In this document: one piece after another, positions 7,398 to 15,799 of the stretch
How positions within the stretch are numbered: the first letter of the stretch is position 1
Layout of the letters: each line of letters begins with the position of its first letter
Source: Thermaceae bacterium
GTDB taxonomy: Bacteria; Deinococcota; Deinococci; Deinococcales; Thermaceae
Assembly (NCBI GenBank): GCA_015478585.1
Contig: JADMIM010000010.1
Location: 1 to 61,321 of the forward strand
DNA: 61,321 nt
Reading direction: 5' to 3'
Position numbers and translations under genes: made by a program
The notes under the pieces: model-generated
Seen by the model: only the letters and a program-made list of their open reading frames with translations
Told to the model about the DNA's origin: nothing
The model's database searches: none

Positions 7398-9620
7398 GTG
7401 TCGCAGGCCGTAGATCTTAGCCCTACACAACTTTGGCAAGCTCTGGAGCCCAAACTCCACTACCTTCCCCACGACCTTCGGGAGCAGGTTAGGGTTGCGT
7501 TGGAGTTTGCCTATCAAGCCCATGTGGGTCAGCGGCGCAAGAGCGGCGAACCCTACATCATCCATCCCGTAGCCGTCGCGGAAATCCTGGCCGAGCTTGG
7601 TCTGGACGTGGAAACCCTGATGGCTGGGCTGCTCCACGACACCATAGAAGACACCGAGGTGACTCCTGAGGAACTCGAGGAGCGCTTTGGCCGGGCGGTG
7701 CGCAAGATTGTCGAGGGTGAGACCAAGGTTTCCAAGCTCTACAAGCTGGCCCATGCGGCGGCTACCAACGACCAGCCCGTGGAGGAAAAGCGGGCCGAAG
7801 ACCTGCGCCAGATGTTTATCGCCATGGCCGAGGACGTGCGCATCATCATCGTCAAGCTGGCCGATCGGCTGCACAACCTGCGTACCTTAGAGTTCATGTC
7901 CCCGCACAAGCAGCAGCGCATCGCGCGGGAGACTTTAGAAATCTACGCCCCCCTGGCCCACCGGCTGGGCATCGGGCAAGTCAAGCTGGAACTCGAGGAC
8001 TTATCTTTCCGTTACCTCGAGCCCGAGCAATACCGCGACTTGGAAGCCCGCCTCAAGTCCCACCAGGCCGAGCGCGAAGCGGCGGTGCAAAAAGCCAGAG
8101 AAGCCCTGGAGCTAGCCCTCTCGCGTGACTTTATCCTCAAGCAGAGCATCAAGAAAGTCGAGGTCACGGGCCGCACCAAGCACCTCTACAGCATCTGGAA
8201 AAAGATGGAGCGCGAGGGCAAAGCCCTGGAGCAAATCTACGACCTCCTGGCCCTGCGGGTGATCTTGGATCCCAAACCCGGCCAGGATGCCGAAGAAACC
8301 GCGCTGCGCCAGAAGCAGGTCTGCTACCACGTGCTGGGCCTGGCCCATGCCCTCTGGCAGCCGATTCCGGGCCGGGTCAAGGACTATATCGCGGTGCCCA
8401 AGCCTAACGGCTACCAATCCCTGCACACCACGGTCATTGCCGTCAACGGCCTGCCGCTGGAGGTGCAGATCAGGACGCTCGAGATGCACCGCGTCGCCGA
8501 GTACGGCATTGCGGCTCACTGGCTCTACAAACAGGGCCTCACCGACCCCGAAGAACTCAAGCGGCGAGTAGGCTGGCTGGGCAGTATTCAGGAGTGGCAG
8601 CAGGAGTATTCCAGTTCGCGTGACTTCGTAGAGGCCGTGACCCGTGAACTGCTGGGCGACCGGGTATTTGTCTTCACCCCCAAGGGCAAAATTATCAACC
8701 TACCGCGCGGTTCGTCGCCCGTAGACTTTGCCTACCATATCCACACCGAAGTCGGGCATCACATGGTGGGCTCCAAAGTTAACGGGCGTATCGTTCCCCT
8801 CAGCTACGAGCTGCAAAACGGCGAGATCGTGGAGATTCTCAACGCCAAGACCGCGCACCCCTCCAAAGACTGGATGGGGTACGCCAAAACCAGGAGCGCC
8901 AAACAAAAAGTGCGCAACTTTTTCCGGGCCTTCGAGCGACAAGAAATCCTCGAACGTGGGCAGCGGATGCTGGAGAAATACTTCAAGCGTCGGGCGCTGC
9001 CCAGACCGCTGGAAAGCCAGCTCGAGGAGGTGGGGCGCAAACTGCTCAAAAGCCCCTCGCCCGAAGACCTTTACCTGGCCCTGGCGGGTGGACGGGTAGT
9101 GCCGCAGCAAGTTGCCCGCATTCTCTCGCCCAAGGAGGAACTCCCGGTTCAGAAGGCTAAGCCCATCAAGAACGAACTGGGAATTCGCCTGGAATCCAAC
9201 CTGCAAGTTCCCATCAAGTTGGCCTCGTGTTGCAGCCCCGCCAAGGGCGATGCCATTCTGGGTTATGTCACCCGTGGACGTGGGGTTAGCATCCACAAGG
9301 CCGAGTGCCCTAACCTGCGCCGATTGATGGAAGTAGACCCTGGGCGTATCGTACTGGCCTACTGGGAGGGGCTGGGCCGGGTAGTGCAGCTCGAGGTCAT
9401 GGCCGACGACCGGGCGGGTTTGCTGCGCGACATCATGGATGCGATTGCCGCACTGGGCAAGAGCGCGATGGGAGTGAACTCCAACCCGGCTTCGCCCCTC
9501 TCCTCGCTGTTTCGCATCAGCACCCGCATAGATGTGACCGAGCGCGAGCAGGCTACCCTGGACGAGCGGCTGCGCGAAGTAACCAATGTGCGGGAGGTGC
9601 GCTGGTCGCAGGTGTTATAG
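7398..9620 (+). CDS. rel: Bifunctional (p)ppGpp synthetase/hydrolase, RelA/SpoT family
   Basis: 740 residues with the full Rel layout. An intact HD hydrolase domain is shown by HPVAVAEILAEL and LLHDTIEDT. The synthetase domain has GRTKHLYSIWKKM, LLALRVIL, and VKDYIAVPKPNGYQSLHT. A TGS domain follows (VFVFTPKGKIINLP, then PVDFAYHIHTEVGH), and a C-terminal ACT domain starts near residue 655. Both activities should be present, as expected for a species with a single long Rel. It makes and degrades the alarmone that sets growth and amino-acid starvation responses in the cytosol, on the ribosome. The start codon is GTG and the message is probably leaderless. No partner gene is adjacent. Confidence 0.96.
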   Translation: MSQAVDLSPTQLWQALEPKLHYLPHDLREQVRVALEFAYQAHVGQRRKSGEPYIIHPVAVAEILAELGLDVETLMAGLLHDTIEDTEVTPEELEERFGRAVRKIVEGETKVSKLYKLAHAAATNDQPVEEKRAEDLRQMFIAMAEDVRIIIVKLADRLHNLRTLEFMSPHKQQRIARETLEIYAPLAHRLGIGQVKLELEDLSFRYLEPEQYRDLEARLKSHQAEREAAVQKAREALELALSRDFILKQSIKKVEVTGRTKHLYSIWKKMEREGKALEQIYDLLALRVILDPKPGQDAEETALRQKQVCYHVLGLAHALWQPIPGRVKDYIAVPKPNGYQSLHTTVIAVNGLPLEVQIRTLEMHRVAEYGIAAHWLYKQGLTDPEELKRRVGWLGSIQEWQQEYSSSRDFVEAVTRELLGDRVFVFTPKGKIINLPRGSSPVDFAYHIHTEVGHHMVGSKVNGRIVPLSYELQNGEIVEILNAKTAHPSKDWMGYAKTRSAKQKVRNFFRAFERQEILERGQRMLEKYFKRRALPRPLESQLEEVGRKLLKSPSPEDLYLALAGGRVVPQQVARILSPKEELPVQKAKPIKNELGIRLESNLQVPIKLASCCSPAKGDAILGYVTRGRGVSIHKAECPNLRRLMEVDPGRIVLAYWEGLGRVVQLEVMADDRAGLLRDIMDAIAALGKSAMGVNSNPASPLSSLFRISTRIDVTEREQATLDERLREVTNVREVRWSQVL

Positions 9621-9720
9621 CTGACCCAGCAACCAGCCGGGGGACACCTTGCTGCTGAGCGCAAGGCCCTCGAGGATTACTATGCTCGAGAGGCCACGGA
9701 TCGATCGTGGCTGAGGTGTG

Positions 9721-9748
9721 TTGACTCGACTCCTCAAGTTTCTATACT
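9721..9748 (+). promoter_or_regulatory. Promoter of the restriction-modification operon
   Basis: TTGACT (9721-9726), a 16-base spacer and TATACT (9743-9748). Transcription would begin near 9755, leaving about 22 untranslated bases before the GTG at 9777. Unlike most genes here, this one has a leader and a near-consensus promoter. Confidence 0.6.
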
Positions 9749-9776
9749 TGGTGACAGGTGCAGTAAAGTTAAACTT

Positions 9777-10451
9777 GTGGAGTTCCAATCCATATTGGAC
9801 GTAGCTAAAGCAGTTGCTGATGAGCTAAATGTGCCTTGGGACAATCGCCTCGAGGCCATCCTGCGCTACTGCATCCAAAGCCCTGGTTGGTCAGCTTTCC
9901 CTAGCTTTGGCAAGAAAAAAGCCGATCCAGGCGACCTCGAGAACATGAAAAGCTACTTAAGGCCGTACCTTAAGCGTTACTATGGTGCTCGCCAAGAGCG
10001 TCTAGGACTCAAAAAAGTAAACACGGCAGTAGACCCGGCTGTAGATGTAATCTTACGAGCTTTTGCTAATGCTAAGGATAATCTTTCGGAGATAGCTGGG
10101 CACCATCGCCGCTCCATGGCTGCGGAAAACTTGCTAGGAGAGCTGCTCGAGCGCTACCTTGCCCAACGTCTGGAGTCCCAAGGTTGGATTTGGTGCGCGG
10201 GCAGTACAGTGCGTGCAGTAGATTTTCTACGCCAAGACCTTTCGATAGCCTTGCAGGTCAAAAACCGTAGCAATAGCGAAAATAGTTCTTCCTCGGCTAT
10301 CCGTAAAGGCACGAAAATTGAGAAATGGTACAGGGTCAACGCCACTAATGGCAAAACCAACTGGGAGAACTTTCCTTCAGGAGCCTCGAGTTCTACTTTT
10401 TCTGAGGATGATTTCCACCATTATATCGAAGAATATGCCAAACCTAGCTGA
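9777..10451 (+). CDS. Type II restriction endonuclease, SinI-like (proposed GGWCC)
   Basis: 224 residues directly before a C5-methyltransferase. A PD-(D/E)xK-type core can be seen as VD at 148-149 and QVK at 160-162, followed by NRSNSENSSSSAIRKGT and KWYR, a run I associate with SinI-family nucleases (G^GWCC). The assignment rests on recall. It gains support from the sequence itself: I find only about six GGWCC sites in the 61 kb. The DNA has clearly lower G+C than its neighbours, a sign of transfer. The GTG start follows a weak ribosome-binding region; the stop lies 4 bases before the preferred methyltransferase start. Confidence 0.75.
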   Translation: MEFQSILDVAKAVADELNVPWDNRLEAILRYCIQSPGWSAFPSFGKKKADPGDLENMKSYLRPYLKRYYGARQERLGLKKVNTAVDPAVDVILRAFANAKDNLSEIAGHHRRSMAAENLLGELLERYLAQRLESQGWIWCAGSTVRAVDFLRQDLSIALQVKNRSNSENSSSSAIRKGTKIEKWYRVNATNGKTNWENFPSGASSSTFSEDDFHHYIEEYAKPS

Positions 10452-10455
10452 TAGC

Positions 10456-11598
10456 ATGGTAACTATGAACTTGGCCCATGTCTCGCTGTTTTCTGGTGCT
10501 ATGGGTTTGGATTTGGGGCTCGAGCAAGCCGGTTTTCACACGGTTGTTGCCGTAGAAATTGATGCAAAGTCACAGGAAACCATTGGTTTAAATGCAGCTC
10601 GTTTGAATAAAAAGCTGGCCATATTTAGTGACATCGCCAAAGTTGGTGCAAGCGATATTTTGTCTGCCACAGGGCTGAAAAAGGATGAAATTGGCCTGGT
10701 CTCGGGGGGGCCGCCCTGTCAACCCTTTAGCACTGCGGGTAAGCGTGGAACCATAGCTGACCCCAGAGGTAGCTTGTTTAGAGACTTTTTGCGGTTGGTC
10801 AACGATTTACAGCCGCGTTTCTTTGTGATGGAAAACGTGCGGGGACTGCTTTCTGCACCCATTCGCCATCGTCCGCATCTTGCTCGTAGCCAATCGCAAC
10901 CCCTCGAGCCCGATGAACTCCCTGGCTCAGCCTTTCAAGTCATCCTGGACGAGTTTTCGCAAATCGGATATAGCTTTGTATATGGACTGCTCAATGCCGC
11001 CGACTACGGCGTACCGCAAACCCGCGAGCGGGTCATTATCATCGGTAGCCGCGACCACGAAAACATTGCCCTTCCCGAACCCACCTATTCATCCATAGGG
11101 CTAAGGCTTCCTAAATGGCGCACCCTGCGCGATGCTTGGAGCAGTTTGCAAGACCCTAATCCCCAATTCCAGCCCTATCCCGAATCTCGTTTGCGCTTTC
11201 TTCGCTTGGTTCCTGAGGGGGGTAACTGGCGTAGTTTGCCCATAGAACTCAGGGAAGAAGCCATGGGCGGAGCGTATCGTTCTGGGGGGGGCAAAGTGGG
11301 ATTTTACCGTCGCCTTACTTGGAACAAGCCCTCGCCTACCGTCACCACCAGCCCCGCCCAGAAAGCCACCGATATGTGCCACCCAAGCGAGCTCCGGCCC
11401 ATCAGTGTGCGAGAAGCGGCCCGTATTCAGGGCTTCCCCGATGATTGGATTTTTGCGGGCAGCATAGCCGATCAGTATCGTCAGATTGGCAATGCCGTGC
11501 CAGTAGGACTGGGGTACGCCATCGGACGAGCTCTGCAAAAAACCATCCAGGGGCAGACCATTCATCCTGTTGAGCAAATGGAGCTGTTCGCTGTTTAG
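10456..11598 (+). CDS. DNA (cytosine-5)-methyltransferase of the R-M pair
   Basis: 381 residues with all major C5-methyltransferase motifs in order: motif I VSLFSGAMGLDLGLEQAG at the N-terminus, motif IV GGPPCQPFS with catalytic Cys near residue 88, motif VI ENVRG, motif VIII QTRERVIIIG, a variable target-recognition region, then motifs IX-X (SPTVTTSP, RIQGFPDDW, QIGNAVPVGL). It should protect the host from the adjacent nuclease. Start chosen at 10456, 4 bases after the nuclease stop, suggesting translational coupling; an in-frame ATG at 10435 would overlap by 17 bases. The TAG stop is provided by the repeat that begins at 11596, so the native end may have been cut slightly. Confidence 0.93.
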   Translation: MVTMNLAHVSLFSGAMGLDLGLEQAGFHTVVAVEIDAKSQETIGLNAARLNKKLAIFSDIAKVGASDILSATGLKKDEIGLVSGGPPCQPFSTAGKRGTIADPRGSLFRDFLRLVNDLQPRFFVMENVRGLLSAPIRHRPHLARSQSQPLEPDELPGSAFQVILDEFSQIGYSFVYGLLNAADYGVPQTRERVIIIGSRDHENIALPEPTYSSIGLRLPKWRTLRDAWSSLQDPNPQFQPYPESRLRFLRLVPEGGNWRSLPIELREEAMGGAYRSGGGKVGFYRRLTWNKPSPTVTTSPAQKATDMCHPSELRPISVREAARIQGFPDDWIFAGSIADQYRQIGNAVPVGLGYAIGRALQKTIQGQTIHPVEQMELFAV

Positions 11599-11701
11599 AG
11601 CGGTTTTCAGAAAGGAAACGACAGTCCACTCCGCTAGAAAGACCGTACTCAGCTCCTTTTTGCCACCACTCCTAGCGGCAAAAATAGCGGAAACCGCGAT
11701 A
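11596..11701 (+). repeat. MITE-like repeat, copy 2
   Basis: 106 bases from TAGAGCGGTTTTCAGAAAG to TAGCGGAAACCGCGATA, with internal stem TTGCC...GGCAA. It forms the stop codon of the methyltransferase and ends 12 bases before the next gene. Confidence 0.8.
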
Positions 11702-11713
11702 AGTCCAAATCCC

Positions 11714-12346
11714 ATGTCCCTCTGGCTCTCCCTATTAACTGCCTTCGCAGTCGGGCTTTTGGTTGAGCGCCTGGGCTGGCTGCGGCCTCGAGCCGCCTGG
11801 GCCGCGGCAATTGTCGGGGGTTTGCCGCTGTGGGCGGGTGGAATATCTGCGGCGATGGCGGTGATTTTCTTGGTGGCGGTGGGAAGCCTTGCCAGTCGGC
11901 TTAATCGAAAGTCTCGAGACCGCACAGGCCGCACCGCCATGCAAATCCTGGCGAACGGCTTGCCCGCTGCGCTAGGCATTGCGCTAGGTTCCCCTACCTT
12001 CTTTCTAGGTGCACTCGCTGCCGCATCCGCCGATACTTTGGCCAGTGAAATCGGGGCCAGGAGCCGTTTTGCCTGGCATCCGCTCAAAGGCCGGGTCGAG
12101 AGCGGGACGAATGCCGCGATTAGCCTGAACGGAACCCTGGCCCTCCTGGCCGGGGCGCTGATATTCGGGCCTTGGTCGGCTTGGCTGGGAGTCCCGATTT
12201 TTGCCTTCGTTGCGGGCGGAATCGCTGGAGCTTTGGTGGACACGCTGCTGGGATTAATCGAAGACCGATTCCCCTGGTGGTCAAATGATTTGACTAACCT
12301 TTTAGCAACGATAGTGGGCGGTCTGATTGCCGTCCTGGTCACGTAG
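11714..12346 (+). CDS. DUF92 family integral membrane protein
   Basis: 210 residues with six or more membrane spans. The DUF92 hallmarks SADTLASEIG (around residues 111-120) and GTNAAISLNGTLA are present. One characterised member of DUF92 is the plant/cyanobacterial phytyl-phosphate kinase VTE6; whether this protein acts on isoprenoid phosphates is open. The ATG at 11714 follows the repeat end by 12 bases; longer open frames to the left run through the repeat and are not credible. No ribosome-binding site is clear. A perfect palindrome at the stop codon separates it from the convergent xthA. Confidence 0.8.
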   Translation: MSLWLSLLTAFAVGLLVERLGWLRPRAAWAAAIVGGLPLWAGGISAAMAVIFLVAVGSLASRLNRKSRDRTGRTAMQILANGLPAALGIALGSPTFFLGALAAASADTLASEIGARSRFAWHPLKGRVESGTNAAISLNGTLALLAGALIFGPWSAWLGVPIFAFVAGGIAGALVDTLLGLIEDRFPWWSNDLTNLLATIVGGLIAVLVT

Positions 12347-12369
12347 GGACGCAGGGCCCTGCGTCCCTA
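12344..12369. terminator. Perfect 26-bp palindrome between convergent genes
   Basis: TAGGGACGCAGGG followed by its exact complement; the first TAG is the stop codon of the DUF92 gene and the xthA stop lies 5 bases beyond the other end. Placement suggests a bidirectional terminator. A T-run is absent on both strands. Confidence 0.6.
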
Positions 12370-12373
12370 AAGG

Positions 12374-13144
12374 TCAAAGGCTGATGGTGTAATCAATCAT
12401 CACCGGGGCATGGTCGGAGAAGAACTGCTCGTGGTAGATCGAGGGATTCTTGGCGACTTGGGCCAGCCCTGGTGTGGTGAAGTGGTAGTCCAAGCGCCAG
12501 CCGACGTTGTTTTCCCTGGCCTTGCCTCGAGCGCTCCACCACGAGTAATGCGCTGCCTCCGGCCCCACCAGATGGCGAAAGGTATCCACATAGCCCAGCT
12601 CGAGCACTCTATCCAGCCACTCTCGTTCCTCCGGCAGGAAGCCGCTATTCTTCTGATTCGAGCGCCAGTTCTTGAGGTCAATCGGCTTGTGGGCGATGTT
12701 GATGTCGCCGCAGACCAACAGCTCTCGCCCCTCCTGGACGAGGGTTTTTAGATATATCAAAAACTCGTCCAGGAACTGCCTCTTCAGGGCGTGCCGCTGG
12801 GGGCCGGAGCTTCCTGATGGCACGTAGACCGAGACGGCGCTGAAATCCTTGAAATCGGCGCGTACCAGACGGCCTTCGGCATCGAAAACAGAGCTCATTC
12901 CAAGGGTGACTTTCTTAGGTTTCTTGCGGCTCAAAAGCCCCACCCCGCTGTAGCCAGGGCGCTCGGAAAAGTGCCAATGGGTCTGGTGGGAGTCCAGAAG
13001 GGAAAGCTCGAGGGGAAACTGATGCCCCGCTGCCCGCACCTCCTGCAAGCAAATCAGGTCGGCATCCTGGGCTTGTAGCCAGTGCATGGCCCCTTTGCTG
13101 CTGGCCGAGCGGATTCCGTTGAGGTTGAGGGTGATGGCACGCAT
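12374..13144 (-). CDS. xthA: Exodeoxyribonuclease III / AP endonuclease
   Basis: 256 residues of the exonuclease-endonuclease-phosphatase fold. It cuts abasic sites and removes 3' blocks during base excision repair. Seen are MRAITLNLNGIRSA (Asn), LICLQEVR (metal-binding Glu), the active-site Tyr region around VSVYVPSGS, LLVCGDINIAH (Asp/Asn), NVGWRLDYHF, and the terminal SDHAPVMI with the catalytic Asp-His pair. All catalytic residues are in place. It converges on the DUF92 gene with a palindrome between them. Confidence 0.95.
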   Translation of the reverse strand: MRAITLNLNGIRSASSKGAMHWLQAQDADLICLQEVRAAGHQFPLELSLLDSHQTHWHFSERPGYSGVGLLSRKKPKKVTLGMSSVFDAEGRLVRADFKDFSAVSVYVPSGSSGPQRHALKRQFLDEFLIYLKTLVQEGRELLVCGDINIAHKPIDLKNWRSNQKNSGFLPEEREWLDRVLELGYVDTFRHLVGPEAAHYSWWSARGKARENNVGWRLDYHFTTPGLAQVAKNPSIYHEQFFSDHAPVMIDYTISL

Positions 13145-13222
13145 AAATATAGGGTAGTGGGTTTTGAAAAGGCAGAGGGCCTTTGACTCTACAGTTCTCT
13201 GCCTTTTGCCGACACTGCGCCT

Positions 13223-14143
13223 TCAGGCCCAACCAAAGTAGGCCCGGCTGAGTTCGCTGTGGATGCTAGCGAGTTCCTCGAGCAGTTCTTCCAGGTCGGG
13301 GTTGCGTTTTTTGAAGACCTGGTTGGCGTTCTCCAAATATTCTAGGGTAGCCGAAAGACGGCCCACTTTGCGGATGGCTTCTTTGCCCACGCCCTCGCTG
13401 TGCCGCCGCACGGCCTCGGCGGCGCGCTTGAGGCCGTCTACGCTAAAGCGCACGCTGCGGGGGAAGTCGTTGCCTAACAACAAGAAATCGGCGATGCGAG
13501 GCCGCTCTAGGGTGGTGTGGTGGATTTTGCGGTAGGCTTCCAGCGCTCCCACCGAGCGCAGCAGCGAGCGGTTGAAGTGGTTTTGCATCTCCGGCTCGCG
13601 CACCAACTCGCCCACCATGTAGGCTTGCAAAATCCGCAGCATGTTGTCGGAGCGCTCCAAGTAGCGCCCTAGCCGCATGAAATAAAAGCCCAGGTCACGC
13701 GGCAGGGTTACTTCGGAAATGCCCATCACCTGATGGCTGGCTTTGCGCACGCTGGTGCAGTATTCGTGCAGGGTGCCCTGCTCCATCACGCTTTGGGTAT
13801 CGAAATAGCAGGCGTTATAGATCGCATTAATCTCTTCCCAGATTTCCAGACTCAGGTAAAACCGAGTGGTGCGGGCATTTTCCCTTACCCGCCACAGGCA
13901 ATTGCGAATGCTGCTGGGGTTATCCAGGTCGAAGGCCAGCCAGTTCACCACCGGCCCCTCGGCGGGCTCGATGCCCTCGCACTCGAGCGCCTGTAAAATG
14001 CGTCCCCACCAGTCTCCGGCTATGCCCTCCACCGGAGCCTCGGCTACTGCGTAGTAGTTCACGTCCAGCAGCCGGGCGGTGTTCTCGGCCCGCTCGAGGT
14101 AGCGGCCCAGCCAGTACAGGTTTTCGGCGATGCGGCTCAGCAT
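13223..14143 (-). CDS. Alpha-E domain protein (DUF403)
   Basis: 306 residues, rich in helices and charged residues. It starts MLSRIAENLYWLGRYLERAENTARLLDVNY, and its first 20 residues (MLSRIAENLYWLGRYLERAE) are the diagnostic opening of the alpha-E family. RLGRYLERSDNMLRIL repeats the same pattern in the middle. These proteins occur next to circularly permuted ATP-grasp proteins, as here (the partner ends 142 bases upstream on the same strand), often together with a transglutaminase-like protease. The reaction of the set is not established; peptide-bond or modification chemistry is inferred from the ATP-grasp partner. Confidence 0.92.
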   Translation of the reverse strand: MLSRIAENLYWLGRYLERAENTARLLDVNYYAVAEAPVEGIAGDWWGRILQALECEGIEPAEGPVVNWLAFDLDNPSSIRNCLWRVRENARTTRFYLSLEIWEEINAIYNACYFDTQSVMEQGTLHEYCTSVRKASHQVMGISEVTLPRDLGFYFMRLGRYLERSDNMLRILQAYMVGELVREPEMQNHFNRSLLRSVGALEAYRKIHHTTLERPRIADFLLLGNDFPRSVRFSVDGLKRAAEAVRRHSEGVGKEAIRKVGRLSATLEYLENANQVFKKRNPDLEELLEELASIHSELSRAYFGWA

Positions 14144-14285
14144 AGGACGGTTACCGTTGAGGGTTGATTGTTCACCGCGAAGAATCGCAAGTCAAAACCC
14201 CATCTTTGGCCTATGACACGCGACCTGTGACCTGAGACAAGGCCCTTGTAGTTAGCGGTCAACGGTAAACGGTAAACGTCGCACA

Positions 14286-15734
14286 TCATGACAGCACCCA
14301 GGTATCCTTCGACCCCCCGCCCTGCGAAGAGTTCACCACCAGTGAGCCGCGTTTGAGAGCTACCCTAGTCAAGCCACCCGGCAGCACCTTGATGCTCTCG
14401 CCCACCAGAATGAAAGGCCGCAGGTCAATGTGGCGCGGCTCGAAAGCGGCGGTGTCGTCGCAGAAGGTGGGGTGGGTGGAAAGCCCAATCATGGGCTGGG
14501 CCACGAAAGCCTGGGGTTCCTCTCGCACTTTCTTCACGTACTCAGCGATTTGTTCCTTGCTGGAATGCGGCCCAATCAGCATCCCGTAGCCGCCGGACTG
14601 GTCTACTTTCTTGAGCACCAGCTCGGCGGCGTGACTCAAGATGTAATCGGCTCCGTCCGGCTCGGCCCCGATATAGGTATGAACGTTTTGCAAAACAGGC
14701 TCTTGGTTGAGGTAATACTTGATGATGCGCGGCACGTAGGCGTAGAGGGCCTTGTCATCGGCGATACCGTTGCCAATAGCATTTGCCAGGGCTACCCGGC
14801 CCTCGCGGTAGGCGTGGGCCAAGCCGGGCACACCCAGTGCGGAGTCGGGCCGGAAGGCCGTGGGATCGAGGAAATCATCGTCTATGCGGCGGTAAATCAC
14901 GTCTACTTGTTGTCGCCCATAAGTCGAGCGCATCCAGACCCGCCCGTCCTCCACGTATAAATCCGAGCCTTCTACCAGTTCTACCCCCATCTGCTGGGCT
15001 AAAAACATATGCTCGAAATAGGCGCTATTGAAGGGGCCGGGGGTTAGCACCACCACGTTAGGCTCAGAGATATTGCGCGGCGAAAGACTTTTAAGCGTGT
15101 TCAGCAGCATATCGGGATAGTCTTCGACCAGCCGTACCCTGGCCTTAGATAAAAGCTGAGGGAAAGCCCGGCTCATCACCCGGCGGTTAGAAAGCACGTA
15201 GGAGACCCCACTGGGAGTGCGCAGATTGTCCTCCAAAACGCGGTATTGTCCCCCCTCATCGCGGATGAGGTCAATTCCGGCTACATGAATATACGCACCG
15301 TGGGCCAGCTTGACCCCGTGAACCTGACGGTAGTAGGCCGGGTGGCCCAGCACTAGCGACTGGGGGATTACCCCATCGGCCAGGATATGTTGACCGTTGT
15401 AGATGTCTTGCAAGAACATATTTAGGGCCTTGACCCGCTGAATAAGCCCCTGCTCTACGGTTCTCCACTCCGAAGCCGGGATGATACGCGGCAGTATATC
15501 CAGCGGGAAGGGTCGCTCGAGGCCAGAAGGATCGCCGTAAACCTGAAAAGTTATACCCTGGTTGCGAAAAGCCAGCTCGCTCAGGGTGCGGCGGCGCTCG
15601 AAGTCCTCGGAGGCCAGCTCCTCGAAGCGGTTCACCACCTCGCTGTAATGTTTGCGGGCTTTTCCCTCTTGGTCGAACACCTCATCAAAAACAGGACTGC
15701 GGTAAGCGGAAAACCAAGAAGCGGCCTGTTTCAT
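14286..15734 (-). CDS. Circularly permuted type 2 ATP-grasp protein (DUF404/DUF407)
   Basis: 482 residues. Family marks are FQVYGDPSGLERPFPLDILPRI, GVDLIRDEGG-like GIDLIRDEGGQYRVLEDN, LRTPSGVSYVLSNRRVM, VVVLTPGPFNSAYFEH and KKVDQSGGYGMLIG. ATP-grasp enzymes join a carboxylate to an amine or thiol with ATP. The start at 15734 was chosen because TATAAT lies 6 bases before that ATG (15741-15746, minus strand), ideal for a leaderless message; an ATG seven codons upstream overlaps this element. It heads a transcription unit with the alpha-E gene. Confidence 0.92.
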   Translation of the reverse strand: MKQAASWFSAYRSPVFDEVFDQEGKARKHYSEVVNRFEELASEDFERRRTLSELAFRNQGITFQVYGDPSGLERPFPLDILPRIIPASEWRTVEQGLIQRVKALNMFLQDIYNGQHILADGVIPQSLVLGHPAYYRQVHGVKLAHGAYIHVAGIDLIRDEGGQYRVLEDNLRTPSGVSYVLSNRRVMSRAFPQLLSKARVRLVEDYPDMLLNTLKSLSPRNISEPNVVVLTPGPFNSAYFEHMFLAQQMGVELVEGSDLYVEDGRVWMRSTYGRQQVDVIYRRIDDDFLDPTAFRPDSALGVPGLAHAYREGRVALANAIGNGIADDKALYAYVPRIIKYYLNQEPVLQNVHTYIGAEPDGADYILSHAAELVLKKVDQSGGYGMLIGPHSSKEQIAEYVKKVREEPQAFVAQPMIGLSTHPTFCDDTAAFEPRHIDLRPFILVGESIKVLPGGLTRVALKRGSLVVNSSQGGGSKDTWVLS

Positions 15735-15740
15735 GCAGGG

Positions 15741-15746
15741 ATTATA
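15741..15746 (-). promoter_or_regulatory. -10 TATAAT of the ATP-grasp/alpha-E unit
   Basis: Perfect TATAAT on the minus strand with 6 bases to the ATG at 15734. This decides the start codon of the ATP-grasp gene. Confidence 0.6.
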
Positions 15747-15799
15747 ACGTTTCATTTATAAATATCCAGACTAGAAGATTTTTCTTCACTAGAGTACCG

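Noticed and set aside
9777-11598. R-M pair with CTCGAG (XhoI) specificity, suggested by the abundance of that site
   Set aside because: XhoI/PaeR7I-type methylases are adenine methyltransferases, while this one is C5; GGWCC avoidance fits the nuclease family better.
11570-11713. 48-residue N-terminal extension of the DUF92 protein
   Set aside because: Comes from the end of the methyltransferase gene and the repeat; the family starts at the membrane span after 11714.
11101-12342. 413-codon open frame opposite the methyltransferase and DUF92 genes
   Set aside because: Runs through a repeat and two supported genes; composition is that of an antisense shadow.
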